Notes: generated by a model from the letters alone, not told the origin. A stretch of 64,000 nucleotides of DNA from Paenibacillus sp. URB8-2 (GCF_013393385.1 NZ_AP023239.1:5208001-5272000), one strand, 5' to 3'; positions 1 to 9,452 are shown, counted from the first letter of the stretch. Program-made: numbers and translations.

Positions 1-99
1 CTCAAAAATCTGATACTTGCTGTCTTCCATTACGTCAATCGTATTCTTGATTACGCGGTCAATGGCATCGGTTTGGAATTCCACGGACAATGGCCCCAT
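1..99 (-). CDS. degS: DegS-like sensor histidine kinase, N-terminus only
   Basis: Only the first 33 or so codons lie in the window; the gene runs off the left edge. The reading contains DAIDRVIKNTIDVMEDSKYQ followed by IFE, which resembles the start of the DegS sensor-kinase N-terminal domain in Paenibacillus. DegS is the cytoplasmic kinase that phosphorylates DegU, controlling exoenzymes, motility and competence. The start is uncertain: an ATG at 99 and a GTG at 123 are in frame and neither has a good ribosome site; an in-frame stop lies just upstream of the GTG. The call rests on a short match and on family memory. Confidence 0.6.
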   Translation of the reverse strand, partial: MGPLSVEFQTDAIDRVIKNTIDVMEDSKYQIFE

Positions 100-111
100 T
101 TCTGTCGAATC

Positions 112-133
112 ATATAAAGGCACGCCTTTATAT
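112..133. repeat. 22-base palindrome before degS
   Basis: ATATAAAGGC and GCCTTTATAT form perfect 10-base arms around a 2-base centre, in the gap between the glycosidase stop codon (141) and the DegS-like reading frame. It could be an operator or a small hairpin covering the degS start region. No protein is assigned. Confidence 0.6.
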
Positions 134-140
134 TAACATA

Positions 141-2873
141 TCATGATTCGATCGTTACGGTCTTCGTTTCCTGTTCCCATTTTACGGTAAGTCCAAGCTG
201 CTCGGAGACTAAACGAAGCGGGACTAAAGTCCTCCCTTGCAGGAGTAAAGGCGCTACTTCCGCGCTTTGCCGCTTTCCATTCAAGACAAATTCCTTCTTG
301 TTTACGGTAAGGTCAAGCGCTTTGGAGCCGCGGAGCACCATAATCTTCCGGGTTGCCGGGTCCCAAGATGCGCTGCCGCCAAAAGCGTCCAGCACATAGC
401 GTATCGGCACATAAGTTGTTCCGTTCTGCACCAGCGGCGCCGAATCAATGGCTCTCTTCGTTCCGTTAACCGTTAACGTCTTCTGTCCGATCGTCATGGC
501 CGCCGTTCCCTTAGGCAATCCTACCTCGCTGGACAGCGAAGGCATCGTGAAGGAAATGTTGTCAAATGCCACGGTGCCGGTCTTGGCCCGTTCGTCCTGC
601 CCTTCCTCGACGTTGACGACATACATCCGTTTTAGCGTTACCGGAAACTTCATTCCTGAACCTGACAGGTCGATGTCCAATGTCTTCCATCCGGTCCAGT
701 CGATCGTTTTGGCAAGATCTACGTAGACCGTCGCTCCGCCGGCGTCCGTAAATTCGGCGCGGAGCCAATTCAGACTCTGATCTCCCATCACATCAAGCGA
801 CATCGAGGTTGCCGCCGCCGGAACCGATTTGCCTGATGCGCCGTTGAGCTGGGCATAGGCATACATCTTGCCTGTACCCGCCGTCATGTCATAGCTGAGA
901 GTCAGCACCTTCGACCCGGCATGATCTTCACTGCCGTCCGTGATGGCAGCTGTGCCCTGAACGCCCGAGGCATTTGTTGTAAATGCGACCGGATAGGCCA
1001 CATTTTCAAAATCCTCCCATGGCACAGCCGCGGCTGTCGTCAGAACAACCGCCGTGCTGAATCCGTCGTAGCGCGCAATGGCGTAACCGGTCGTCACTCC
1101 CGGATTCACCGAATTCACGTTCAGCTTGCCGCCCTGCACGCTGCCCTTGAAGCCGACAAACTCCCATTTCAGCGCAGAATCCGGCACGCTGATGGAAGCT
1201 CCGTTTTTGGCGACCGCGGTAATCGGCACCGCAATCGCGGTCCCCGCCTTCAGCGGACCGGTTTCCGTTCCCGCCGTCAAACGGGTCAAATCGTCGCCGC
1301 CAAGCACGGTAACCGTCGTAGAGGCGCTTACCGACCCGCTGGTCGCCGTCAGAGCAGCCGTGCCCGGCTTCACCGCCGTAGCCTCGCCTCCGCTGACGCT
1401 CACACTGCCGCTGCTTGATTTCCAGGCTGGATTGCCGGAGGCGACGTCAATCGGATTGTAATACGTATCGTAGCCTTTCAACGTATAGGCTGCTTTCTGA
1501 CCAATCAGCAGAACGCTGCTGCCGCTGATTTTGATTCCTTTAACTTCACCCTGCGGCGCGGTTGTATATACGCCAAGCCCATTCACAATGCTGCGCTGCT
1601 CTGTGCCGTATTCCGTATCGAACGTGAGGCTTGTCTCGGTTTCGGCAAGCGGCCGGTCGACCATTGTCGTTGAACCGCCGCCATCCAGGTTAAGTCCTTT
1701 GTATACGCCGACGCTCGTCATAAAGGACTGCAATTCGGACAGGGACATCCCCGAGCTGCTGTCATTCTTCTCCACCGCGACAATGTAAGCGTAGCGCCCG
1801 TCCTCGGAATACCCAAGCGCCGTTCGTGCACGGTAGCCGCCGATACTGCTGACGGAACGGGAGAATGCCGTCGCTTTGCCTTTATCGACCAGAATCGTAT
1901 GCCCTCCGATCATCATCTGCAGATTCGCCGGATCGATGGTCTCGTTCGTTGTTGCCGAGCGCAGCGAGCAGGTCATTGCCAAAGGCTGTCCGACCTGCAA
2001 ATGATCGGCGACGAACTGTGCAGCCGTTCCGTGCGTCCGCAAAATAAAGGCCCCCGCCGGCACAGTGATCGGCAGCGCGGTATTTCTAGCTGAAATTTGC
2101 GTAATGATTCCATTTTCGACAAGCACTTCGGTTGGGGAAGTCGAGCTGTTTTTCGGGCGATCCAGCGCTGTCCAAGCATCCGTATAAATATACGCCGCAT
2201 TGACATGACTGTAAGTGGAAGCTCCGCCTTCCGGATTGTATGCCCCTTTGTTGATTCCCGCTAAAGCGAGCTGCGAGCCGTCCGCTGCCGTGACCGTTCC
2301 CTCGAACGAGAATTGGTCGATTATCGGTTTTCTGTCAGTCGTTAGGGCAAAAGCATAAAGTCCATTCAGCTGTGATGGTGTCGATACGAGGGTTCCCCGC
2401 GATACTTCGCCACCAATCGGCGCTCCTTCGCCGCCGGTATTGAAATAGTCCCCGTTCACCGCCGCTACCGCGCCGGTCTCTTTGGCCATTCCGCCAGTGC
2501 TCTGGCGCGTGGTTAACTTTCCATTCTTGCCTGTCATGACGTCAATGGAGACGTAAGGATTGTTCAGATCAACGCGGACGATATCCGCCAGGCCAGTTGC
2601 TTTGCTCCCGGAGCGCGTTACGGTATATTTATATTTCAGCTTCACGGCGCCGGAAGTAATGATTTCTTCACTCACTTTGGTTGCCGTGAACGTGGAAGCG
2701 GCCTCCACAATTGAAGCGGAACCCTGTTGAAACAACGGCAGCTCGCCGCCAATTACAGGCATGATCCACAGCACACCCGCGAGTGAAGCAGCCACCCATT
2801 TAGGGGCGACGGATTTCTTATTGCTCCCTGGTTTATCTTTTCTAGTCTGGTTCGACGAACAACTACTATTCAT
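141..2873 (-). CDS. Secreted phosphodiester glycosidase with Ig-like and stalk domains
   Basis: A 910-residue exported protein. A basic N-terminus and a hydrophobic stretch at about residues 25-45 act as signal or anchor. About residues 100-440 look like the NAGPA (phosphodiester glycosidase) domain, with the signature LNLDGGGSTTMV near residue 400. A bacterial Ig-like domain follows (about 445-530), then a beta-rich region. The last 125 residues hold paired copper-amine-oxidase N-terminal-like stalk repeats (VPIRYVLDAFGG and VPLRLVSEQLGL), common in Paenibacillus surface proteins. The family hydrolyses GlcNAc-phosphodiester bonds, so wall-polymer or exopolysaccharide trimming is plausible; the real substrate is unknown. 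The ATG at 2873 has GGGAGAG nine bases upstream. It is followed immediately by the DegS-like gene. Confidence 0.85.
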   Translation of the reverse strand: MNSSCSSNQTRKDKPGSNKKSVAPKWVAASLAGVLWIMPVIGGELPLFQQGSASIVEAASTFTATKVSEEIITSGAVKLKYKYTVTRSGSKATGLADIVRVDLNNPYVSIDVMTGKNGKLTTRQSTGGMAKETGAVAAVNGDYFNTGGEGAPIGGEVSRGTLVSTPSQLNGLYAFALTTDRKPIIDQFSFEGTVTAADGSQLALAGINKGAYNPEGGASTYSHVNAAYIYTDAWTALDRPKNSSTSPTEVLVENGIITQISARNTALPITVPAGAFILRTHGTAAQFVADHLQVGQPLAMTCSLRSATTNETIDPANLQMMIGGHTILVDKGKATAFSRSVSSIGGYRARTALGYSEDGRYAYIVAVEKNDSSSGMSLSELQSFMTSVGVYKGLNLDGGGSTTMVDRPLAETETSLTFDTEYGTEQRSIVNGLGVYTTAPQGEVKGIKISGSSVLLIGQKAAYTLKGYDTYYNPIDVASGNPAWKSSSGSVSVSGGEATAVKPGTAALTATSGSVSASTTVTVLGGDDLTRLTAGTETGPLKAGTAIAVPITAVAKNGASISVPDSALKWEFVGFKGSVQGGKLNVNSVNPGVTTGYAIARYDGFSTAVVLTTAAAVPWEDFENVAYPVAFTTNASGVQGTAAITDGSEDHAGSKVLTLSYDMTAGTGKMYAYAQLNGASGKSVPAAATSMSLDVMGDQSLNWLRAEFTDAGGATVYVDLAKTIDWTGWKTLDIDLSGSGMKFPVTLKRMYVVNVEEGQDERAKTGTVAFDNISFTMPSLSSEVGLPKGTAAMTIGQKTLTVNGTKRAIDSAPLVQNGTTYVPIRYVLDAFGGSASWDPATRKIMVLRGSKALDLTVNKKEFVLNGKRQSAEVAPLLLQGRTLVPLRLVSEQLGLTVKWEQETKTVTIES

Positions 2874-3001
2874 TCACAGTAACTCTCCCATCACATTTAT
2901 TCCCCCACCGCTTTCCGCCTACATAATTAATAGACTAAGTTTTACCGAAAAAGTTACGAAATTGACATAAAAAAAGTTCTTCACATAGACTTCGGGCAAG
3001 C

Positions 3002-3061
3002 AAAAAGGCCTTTCGCATGGAGTCCGTTCATTAAGAACTTGTCCATACAAAAGGCCCTTTT
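3002..3061 (-). terminator. Terminator of metK
   Basis: Arms AAGGGCCTTTTGTATGGA and TCCATGCGAAAGGCCTTTTT pair across a loop of about 20 bases and end in a U-run on the minus strand, about 40 bases after the metK stop. Confidence 0.8.
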
Positions 3062-3103
3062 CTTAAGTATTCCGTAAGATGAAATCCATCTCGCTTGTTA
3101 AAA

Positions 3104-4306
3104 TTACAGACCAGCCTGCTCCCTGAGCAGCGTCGCTTTGTCCACACGTTCCCAAGGAAGATCCAGATCGGTGCGTCCGAAATGTCCGTAAGCAGCGGTC
3201 TGTTTGTAGATCGGTCTGCGCAGATCCAGCATGGAAATAATTCCGGCAGGACGAAGGTCGAAGTTGCCGCGCACCAGCTCGACAAGCTGTTCTTCACCAA
3301 TCTTGCCTGTGCCGTATGTATCGACGTTAATGGAAACCGGGTTCGCTACGCCAATTGCATAAGCCAGCTGAATTTCGCATTTGTCGGCAAGACCAGCGGC
3401 TACCAGATTTTTCGCTACATAACGCGCAGCATAGGCAGCGGAACGGTCGACTTTTGTCGGATCTTTTCCGGAAAAAGCGCCCCCGCCGTGACGGGCATAA
3501 CCACCATACGTATCGACGATGATTTTCCGTCCGGTCAGCCCGGCATCTCCCTGCGGTCCGCCAATAACAAAGCGTCCGGTCGGATTGATGAAATACTTGG
3601 TCTCGTTATCCAGCAGGCCATCGGGCACCACCGGCAAAATGACATGCTCCTTGATATCCTTCTGGATTTGTTCCAGTGAAATTTCCTCCGCATGCTGTGT
3701 GGATACGACGATCGTATCAACACGTACAGGCTTGTCATCCTGATACTCAATCGTAACCTGTGTTTTACCATCCGGTCTCAAATAATCCAAAGTGCCATTT
3801 TTGCGGACTTCGGACAAACGACGGGCGATTCGGTGGGACAAAGCAATCGGAAGCGGCATCAGTTCGGGCGTTTCATTGGTCGCGAAGCCGAACATTAATC
3901 CTTGGTCCCCTGCGCCAATATTGGCCGTTTCTTCAGCAACCTGAGCAGGGTCACGATTCTCCAGCGCCGCGTTAACCCCTTGGGCAATGTCCGCGGACTG
4001 CTCGTTAAGCGAAGTCAGCACAGCACAGGTATTGTAATCAAAGCCGTATTTGGCGCGCACATATCCGATATCCTTAACTGTATTCCGTACAATGGCCGGG
4101 ATATCCACATACTCTGACTTCGTGCTGATTTCTCCAATAACGAGAACTAGACCAGTCGCTACCGATACCTCACAGGCTACGCGCGCGTAGGGATCGTTGG
4201 TGAGGAACGCATCCAGAACCGCATCAGAAATTTGATCACAAATCTTATCCGGATGTCCCTCTGTAACAGACTCGGAAGTAAACAAATGACGTCCTTTAAT
4301 AGGCAT
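3104..4306 (-). CDS. metK: S-adenosylmethionine synthetase
   Basis: A 400-residue protein that makes SAM from methionine and ATP in the cytosol. Family motifs are all present: [17 protein letters not shown] near the N-terminus (ATP and metal binding), [12 protein letters not shown] near residue 118, and the glycine-rich [20 protein letters not shown] near residue 260. The length is normal. The ATG at 4306 is preceded by AGGAGGTTGAATTC, a strong ribosome site. It is a single-gene unit: the terminator of the SASP gene lies upstream and its own hairpin downstream. I searched the 220-base leader for an S-box (SAM) riboswitch and saw none. Confidence 0.98.
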   Translation of the reverse strand: MPIKGRHLFTSESVTEGHPDKICDQISDAVLDAFLTNDPYARVACEVSVATGLVLVIGEISTKSEYVDIPAIVRNTVKDIGYVRAKYGFDYNTCAVLTSLNEQSADIAQGVNAALENRDPAQVAEETANIGAGDQGLMFGFATNETPELMPLPIALSHRIARRLSEVRKNGTLDYLRPDGKTQVTIEYQDDKPVRVDTIVVSTQHAEEISLEQIQKDIKEHVILPVVPDGLLDNETKYFINPTGRFVIGGPQGDAGLTGRKIIVDTYGGYARHGGGAFSGKDPTKVDRSAAYAARYVAKNLVAAGLADKCEIQLAYAIGVANPVSINVDTYGTGKIGEEQLVELVRGNFDLRPAGIISMLDLRRPIYKQTAAYGHFGRTDLDLPWERVDKATLLREQAGL

Positions 4307-4407
4307 GAATTCAACCTCCTATATAATAGGTAGAAACTGCTCAATCAGTCCCCATATTCGATCTCATTTTGCATATAAATTCATATAAATTCACTACTTA
4401 ACCCGGC

Positions 4408-4446
4408 AAAAAAATCAACCTTTTCCACATGGAAAAGGTCGGTTTT
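4408..4446 (-). terminator. Terminator of the SASP gene
   Basis: ACCTTTTCC and GGAAAAGGT pair around ACAT, with flanking AAAA/TTTT extending the stem. On the minus strand a run of seven U follows. It sits between the SASP stop codon (4529) and metK and closes the SASP transcript. Confidence 0.85.
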
Positions 4447-4528
4447 CCTCAAAAGTCATATTAACTTATTTGCGTGGCAGTGTCAATCAAAGCCCCTCTG
4501 TTACATGCCTGATTGTCACCCTTCTATT

Positions 4529-4801
4529 CTATAAGAAAAGGGCTTGCTCGGCCTGCTTGACGAGCCGCTTCGTAATTTCACCGCCAACAGAACCATTATC
4601 CCGGGATGTTATATGTCCGAGATAGGGGGTCCGGGATGTCGCTGAAACTCCTCCCAGCGATCCCAATTCGGAGGCAAACTCCGTATCCGCTCCTGCTCCA
4701 GGAACGGGACCATAAAGACCAAATTCGGCTGCAATTTCGAACTTCATCTGCTTCAGCATTTCCCGGCTTTCCGGAACAACCGTGCGATTATTGCGTGCCA
4801 T
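4529..4801 (-). CDS. Alpha/beta-type small acid-soluble spore protein
   Basis: A 90-residue protein beginning [20 protein letters not shown]. It carries the family features: a KxEIAxExG segment ([10 protein letters not shown], containing the germination-protease cleavage region), a central glycine/serine part, and the second signature [20 protein letters not shown]. These proteins coat spore DNA and change its helical form, giving UV resistance, and are degraded by Gpr at germination. The ATG at 4801 follows AGGAGGTG by six bases; a GTG three codons upstream overlaps the ribosome site and is unlikely. A sigma-G promoter is expected; CATAATA upstream resembles its -10 but I could not place a -35. 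Confidence 0.95.
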   Translation of the reverse strand: MARNNRTVVPESREMLKQMKFEIAAEFGLYGPVPGAGADTEFASELGSLGGVSATSRTPYLGHITSRDNGSVGGEITKRLVKQAEQALFL

Positions 4802-4956
4802 GAACTGCACCTCCTGTATTAGTTGTATAAGTTACAGGATTATTATGTGCAGCCATCTTTCTTTCAGTCGCAGTAATGTTTGTTGGTTTTGGTAGTATAA
4901 AACAAATCAAATCTGCCAATGCTTTTTATAAATGCGTTCCTGTGTTAACTAGTTGG

Positions 4957-5541
4957 TTACTTTAAAGTATGCCCGCCTCTAACCATAACAACCAACCCAA
5001 GGGTTTGGCCGTCTTGTACGGCAATTCCGCGTCCATCCCTTGGAAAGGATAATAAATGGTTGGATGGCGCTGTCTGGCCGTTCGTTAAATCCAGGCCGTC
5101 TGTCAGATCGGCTACACCATTTGAATCCTGAGAATAGATCACGGCCTTGCCAGCTCTAACAATAAATTCGGCTCCCGCTGAGGCGATTAAGGTTTGTCCC
5201 GGCTTCACATCCACAATAATGCTATCATTGCCGCTTCCTGTATTAGGTACCGGAGATGCAATGGCTGTTGCTGTTGGTTTCGTAGTAGCTGGTGTTGAAT
5301 TGGCTGCTGCAGTTGGACTGGGCGACGGGGATTTGGTGGCAACCGGAGACGTTACTATGCCACCCTGAAGCACTTTTTGAATCTGCTGATCCACGTAACT
5401 TTTAGTAACAACAGGGTCATCGGCAGTTCCTGGCTGATTTCCAACATCAGCTCCTTGCGCCGTATTGCTGACAATTGAACCTGCCCAAATACCGCCTGCC
5501 AGCAATACTGCGGCAAACGTTATTTTCCATAGCGGCTTCAT
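4957..5541 (-). CDS. Small secreted protein of unknown function
   Basis: A 194-residue protein with a clear signal sequence (WKITFAAVLLAGGIWAGSIV). It is followed by a short segment ending in QQIQKVLQGG, then a Pro/Thr/Ser/Ala-rich linker at about residues 65-100. The C-terminal domain of about 85 residues starts SIIVDVKPGQTLIASAGAEF and ends with hydrophobic strands. The fold of that domain is not known to me. GGAGGACCCGC lies just before the ATG. It lies directly downstream of the S-layer-like gene but beyond that gene's strong terminator, so it is probably transcribed separately. A surface or exported role is inferred from the signal peptide and linker only. Confidence 0.7.
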   Translation of the reverse strand: MKPLWKITFAAVLLAGGIWAGSIVSNTAQGADVGNQPGTADDPVVTKSYVDQQIQKVLQGGIVTSPVATKSPSPSPTAAANSTPATTKPTATAIASPVPNTGSGNDSIIVDVKPGQTLIASAGAEFIVRAGKAVIYSQDSNGVADLTDGLDLTNGQTAPSNHLLSFPRDGRGIAVQDGQTLGLVVMVRGGHTLK

Positions 5542-5566
5542 GCGGGTCCTCCTTCTAATGTAGGTA

Positions 5567-5600
5567 TAAAAAAAGAATAGCCTCCGAAGAGGCTATTCTT
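5567..5600 (-). terminator. Terminator of the S-layer-like gene
   Basis: AAGAATAGCCTC pairs perfectly with GAGGCTATTCTT around a TTCG tetraloop, followed by seven U on the minus strand. It lies 20 bases after the stop at 5620 and is one of the strongest terminators in the window. Confidence 0.95.
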
Positions 5601-5619
5601 GCTTCGGTGAGGAAGCTAA

Positions 5620-8382
5620 TTATTTACCGGAAACCGTAGTTCCCTTAGTGATGTTGTTGCCAGCTCCGTCAACGATAGAAGTTGTAGTTTCATCCTTGAC
5701 AGTTACAGTGATGGTGTAAACGTAGCTTGCAGCCAGGTTCAGGTTGCCAGCAGCATCGCCAGTGTAAGCGATGATTTCGTCTGCTTGAACACCAGCTTCT
5801 TTACCGTTCTCAACATAGAGGACGGAGTTGCCGCTGTAATCACCCTTAGCTACCGGTACGTTCAGAACCCATTTCTTGCTGGAGCCAGTAGTTCCACCTG
5901 TCAGCTTCTCTACGTTAGCAGCAGAAACTTCTACTCCGTTAACAACAACCTTCAGATCGTCTTTGTCTACTCCTTCTACTGCTTCGGAGAAGGTCAGGAT
6001 CAATCTGCTGGAGATGTCGGAAGATACTGCGGCAGAAGACAGAGTCGGAGCCACGCTATCAACGAAGTTTTTGATCGTTTTCACTACAGGAACAATAGTG
6101 TTGCCTGCAGTATCCTTGATACCGTTGATCACCAGATCTTGATCATCGGCCGAGGAGATGGAAGCAGAAGGAATGTACAGCGAAGCTGTTACATTAGTTG
6201 GGTTGCCTGTTCCATTGTAGCTAGTTGTGATGTAAGAACCTGCTGGAAGTGCTTTGCCACCCAGAGTGTAGTTGTTAACATCACGTACTGTGGAAAGGTT
6301 AAGGCCCGTTGTATCATATACATCGAACGTTACTCTTTGGTCAGTACCTACCACTACAGCATTACTGATGTTGTTAGCACCTGGTTTGTCGGTATCAGTT
6401 GAAGTCGTTGTCGTAATAGTTACAGGCAGAACAACTGCAGCGTTGGCATTCTTAGCAGCTGCTTTATCTTTAACCAGACCTGCTGGCAGACGCAGCGTGT
6501 AAGATCCGGCAGCCAGACCTGTTACATTCTTAAATGTAACTGTAGCGCCATCAACAGAGTAAGTGCCGTCGGTAACAGTGAAGCCATTTGCAAATCCAGT
6601 TGCATCGGAGATCAGCGTGATAGCATTTCCGGCAACAGTTACGTCTTCGGAGAACTTAACTACCAGACCAGCGCTTCCGTAAGTAGCACTTACTACTGTA
6701 GGAGCAGCTGTATCTTTAGTGAAGGTAACAGCTTGGGAATACGTGCTTGCCAGTGTATTGCCCAGGGAGTCACGGATGCTCGTTCCGAATACGATCGTAC
6801 CAGTGAATGTACCGCTGCTTGGGAACGAGAATGCCGGAGCAGTCAACGTGTAAGTTTTGGAATCATTTTTGGATACGATGAATGCGCCTTTGCTTTCGCC
6901 ATTAGCGTCCAGCAAGCGGATGCTGCCGTTCAGGGAAAGCTGATCAATGCTCTTGTTGAATACAACTTTAACTTTGTTTTCGCCTGTTACCGTTACACTT
7001 GCTACCGTAGGAGCAACAGTATCGGAAACAACCGTTACAGTAGTCTTAGTTGGGTTCGGGGAAATGTAGTTGCCTGCAAAGTCCTTAACGTTAAGCAGAG
7101 ATACGTCATAAGTTTTGCCGGCTTCCAGCGTACCGGTAGTCAGTACCAGTTCATCCAGGGAATCGCCGTTAGCAATGCTGTTCACAGCAGCTCCGTTAAC
7201 ATAAGCGATAGTACCCAGAACTTGTACCGGTTCGCTCAGTTTAACCGTTACTTTGTTTGTTGTAGCTTTAGCTACTGCGGATACCGAAACAATTGCCGGA
7301 GCAACTGTATCGTCAACAGTCAGCAGTTGTGTATAAGCCGGGATTTTCTCTCCAGCAGTCGTCTTAACAGCGTCAGTCAGCGTGAATGCGTATTGACCTT
7401 TAAGATATTCAGTGTCAGCAAAAGTGATAGTAGCGTCCGTGCCATCAGCTCCAATAACAACATTAGCGGTGTTTGGAGTTACTGCAGGTGCGCTGCCCAG
7501 TTTAGTCAGGCTAACTACGCCGTCAACCAGAGTAGTGTTGCCGTATACTGTTTCAGAAATGGTGCTAGCGTCAACCGGACGGTTGAATTTCACAACGACT
7601 TGCTTGCCGTTCGGAGCAGTTACGGAAACTACTTTCGGAGCAGCCAGCGTTACTTTCGCTGTGTAGTCATGACCGTTGTAAGTAAAGTTGATCGTTTTTT
7701 CAACGCCTGCAACCAGAGCTTCGGTCAAAGTAACTGTAGTCGTTGCTTTGTCGGAGAAAGTTACAAGAACGCTAGTTGGGCTCAGCGCTTCAGCAGATGC
7801 AACCACTGGAACAGTGGACAGGTTGCTTACTGCATAAGCAGTTTCAACTACCAGGGAACGAGTAGCGTTAGCTTTGAAGTTTGTGCTAGCTGCTACCAGG
7901 CCTTTGTTGATTACAGCTTGAGCGTAACCTTTAGCCCATGTCGATGCGTTGTTGTCGGTAGTAGTAGGAGCTTCCAGTTTCAGAGCGCGGAACAGTACTG
8001 TTGCCACTTCTTCAACTGTTACTTTACCGTTATAGTCGAAGATACCTTTTACAGTATCTTTACCTTGCATCAGGTTAGCTGCAGTAACAGCTTCGATGTA
8101 AGGAACTGCCCAGTTCTTCGCGTTGTAACCTTTGTCTTTATAAGACAGTTTGTTGGTTACTTCAGTCAGGTTGAACAGTTTAGTTACGATCTTCGCGAAC
8201 TCAGCGCGAGTCAGATCTTTTTCCAGATGTGCTTGGCCGTCCGGATATCCGTTCAGGACACCTTTCGCTGCCAGAGCGTCGAATTTAGCTTGCGGGGTTG
8301 TTGCAGTTTCACCAAATGCTACAGAGGCAAACATCGAGAATGCCATTGCTGTAGACAATGCTACGGACAAAATTTTCTTCAT
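5620..8382 (-). CDS. S-layer-like protein: three SLH motifs plus Ig-like repeats
   Basis: About 920 residues from the chosen start. A signal peptide (MKKILSVALSTAMAFSMFA) is followed by three SLH motifs within about residues 25-190, marked by GVLNGYPDG, LTRAEFAKIV and WAVPYIEAV. The rest is a chain of beta-sandwich Ig-like modules (repeated APTVVSATYGS-like starts and VKVVFNKSID-like strands). SLH triplets bind pyruvylated secondary wall polymer; the csaB pathway lies 10 kb away. Codons look biased (many GTA, ACT and AAC), unlike neighbours, suggesting high expression and a structural S-layer role. The ATG at 8382 follows AAGGAGGAG; the open frame extends 35 codons further without support. 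The leader carries a promoter and a perfect palindrome. Confidence 0.9.
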   Translation of the reverse strand: MKKILSVALSTAMAFSMFASVAFGETATTPQAKFDALAAKGVLNGYPDGQAHLEKDLTRAEFAKIVTKLFNLTEVTNKLSYKDKGYNAKNWAVPYIEAVTAANLMQGKDTVKGIFDYNGKVTVEEVATVLFRALKLEAPTTTDNNASTWAKGYAQAVINKGLVAASTNFKANATRSLVVETAYAVSNLSTVPVVASAEALSPTSVLVTFSDKATTTVTLTEALVAGVEKTINFTYNGHDYTAKVTLAAPKVVSVTAPNGKQVVVKFNRPVDASTISETVYGNTTLVDGVVSLTKLGSAPAVTPNTANVVIGADGTDATITFADTEYLKGQYAFTLTDAVKTTAGEKIPAYTQLLTVDDTVAPAIVSVSAVAKATTNKVTVKLSEPVQVLGTIAYVNGAAVNSIANGDSLDELVLTTGTLEAGKTYDVSLLNVKDFAGNYISPNPTKTTVTVVSDTVAPTVASVTVTGENKVKVVFNKSIDQLSLNGSIRLLDANGESKGAFIVSKNDSKTYTLTAPAFSFPSSGTFTGTIVFGTSIRDSLGNTLASTYSQAVTFTKDTAAPTVVSATYGSAGLVVKFSEDVTVAGNAITLISDATGFANGFTVTDGTYSVDGATVTFKNVTGLAAGSYTLRLPAGLVKDKAAAKNANAAVVLPVTITTTTSTDTDKPGANNISNAVVVGTDQRVTFDVYDTTGLNLSTVRDVNNYTLGGKALPAGSYITTSYNGTGNPTNVTASLYIPSASISSADDQDLVINGIKDTAGNTIVPVVKTIKNFVDSVAPTLSSAAVSSDISSRLILTFSEAVEGVDKDDLKVVVNGVEVSAANVEKLTGGTTGSSKKWVLNVPVAKGDYSGNSVLYVENGKEAGVQADEIIAYTGDAAGNLNLAASYVYTITVTVKDETTTSIVDGAGNNITKGTTVSGK

Positions 8383-8504
8383 AACCTTTTTTTCTCCTCC
8401 TTGAACATTCATGAACTGAGATTCTTGTTTAGTTGGGTAGCTCATGTCACTCATTAGCCGATGCACCCCCTTTCCCGAGTTGAGCAAGTTAAGTATAAAT
8501 GATG

Positions 8505-8524
8505 TCTGTGACGGGTATCACAGA
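8505..8524. promoter_or_regulatory. CRP/FNR-type palindrome over the S-layer promoter
   Basis: TCTGTGA and TCACAGA are perfect inverted arms separated by six bases, an exact TGTGA-N6-TCACA match to the operator type bound by CRP/FNR-family regulators. It overlaps the candidate -10 box of the S-layer gene, so binding there would be expected to repress. The regulator is not in the window. Confidence 0.6.
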
Positions 8525-8543
8525 AACTGGTAAATGAATTCAA
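8515..8543 (-). promoter_or_regulatory. Candidate sigma-A promoter of the S-layer-like gene
   Basis: On the minus strand TTGAAT (8538-8543) and TGATAC (8515-8520) are 17 bases apart. Transcription would start about 125 bases before the ATG at 8382, leaving a long leader. Confidence 0.5.
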
Positions 8544-8894
8544 GGCATAACAATACTAGATTCCTAATTCTACCTTAGTATTATACAATGTGCCTTAAGT
8601 CACGTAAAGCTAATTTTTCCAAGTGGTCTTACCAGCTTTACAGCCATTAATCCAACAATTTGCTGTTGTAATGACTCTACATCTTTAACGCAGGAGTTTC
8701 ACAAAAGTTGCGGTTCACTCAAAAAAAAACTAAAAATATATTTTCACCATACTTCCATTAAATGAACCGCTTGTATGTAATTCAAACTATTGTTAAACTT
8801 GGGCGGCTACGGAAGACAGTATATCACGCTCTTGATTCGATGGTCATTAAGAAATATTTTCTAAAGGGTTGCTAACTCCTATCGATTATCCCCA
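8544..8894. other. Intergenic region upstream of the S-layer gene
   Basis: About 350 AT-rich bases without a convincing gene. No open frame of useful size and no clear RNA fold was seen. It probably holds upstream promoter elements for the S-layer gene. Confidence 0.5.
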
Positions 8895-8926
8895 CAAAAT
8901 AAAATGAGCGCCGAAATCCGGCGCCC
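8894..8926 (-). terminator. Terminator of the small coiled-coil gene
   Basis: GGCGCCG and CGGCGCT pair around GATTT, followed by CATTTTATTTTG on the minus strand, 15 bases after the stop at 8940. Confidence 0.75.
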
Positions 8927-8939
8927 TGAAACTACAAAG

Positions 8940-9281
8940 TTATCTGATTTTCATGGAAAGCTGGATCAGTTCCTGCCGTTTTTCAGGGCTGGAATTCACA
9001 TTATTATATAGAGCATCAATGGCCTCACGGTTCTCTCGGTAGCTTTTCTCATGTTTAATCGTGGAGTGGGACCAGTCAATCAGTGCGTTTTCCGCTATCA
9101 CAAGGTCATTGTATGCATCATGGAATCCAGTCGCCTGGACAAGCTCTTCCATAACCTCCTGGGTAATTTCCTGAAGCGCGCGTTTCGCCTCAATTTCCTT
9201 TTCCATTATTTTTGCTGTATTCTCAAACTTGTTTTTGGCTTTCATGTAGTCAATTTGGGCTTTTGATAAAATCGGTTTCAT
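8940..9281 (-). CDS. Small helical protein, function unknown
   Basis: A 113-residue, highly charged and probably all-helical protein (MKPILSKAQIDYMKAKNKFE at the start). It has no signal peptide and no membrane segment. Heptad-like spacing of hydrophobic residues through the middle suggests a coiled coil. I do not recognise the family. Its own ribosome site (GAAGGAGAACGCTAG before the ATG) and a terminator behind it support a real gene transcribed alone between the two large SLH-protein genes. Confidence 0.75.
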   Translation of the reverse strand: MKPILSKAQIDYMKAKNKFENTAKIMEKEIEAKRALQEITQEVMEELVQATGFHDAYNDLVIAENALIDWSHSTIKHEKSYRENREAIDALYNNVNSSPEKRQELIQLSMKIR

Positions 9282-9385
9282 CTAGCGTTCTCCTTCTTGC
9301 TTGAGTGTGTACTTTCACCTTCTTACGTCATTGTAACGTAAAGTACGCCACATTTCAAAGAATTGTAATTGGAAACTGCATAACA

Positions 9386-9425
9386 GAAGCCCCCCTCCCC
9401 ATATCGGGAGCAGAGGCTTCCTTCA
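9386..9425 (-). terminator. Probable terminator of the second SLH gene
   Basis: GAAGCC and GGCTTC form the base of an imperfect hairpin with a C/G-rich stem (CTCCC/GGGAG). The trailing U-run is weak, so the confidence is moderate. Confidence 0.5.
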
Positions 9426-9452
9426 CTTCGTCCTTAACCGGAAAATCGCAGT

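Noticed and set aside
4307..4528. SAM (S-box) riboswitch before metK
   Set aside because: Neither the conserved core nor a multi-stem fold was seen; the only strong hairpin is the terminator of the SASP gene.
6733..8457. A 574-codon plus-strand open frame opposite the S-layer gene
   Set aside because: Its composition (rich in Ser, Cys, Tyr and Arg) is that of an antisense frame. The minus-strand protein has a signal peptide, SLH motifs and a good ribosome site.
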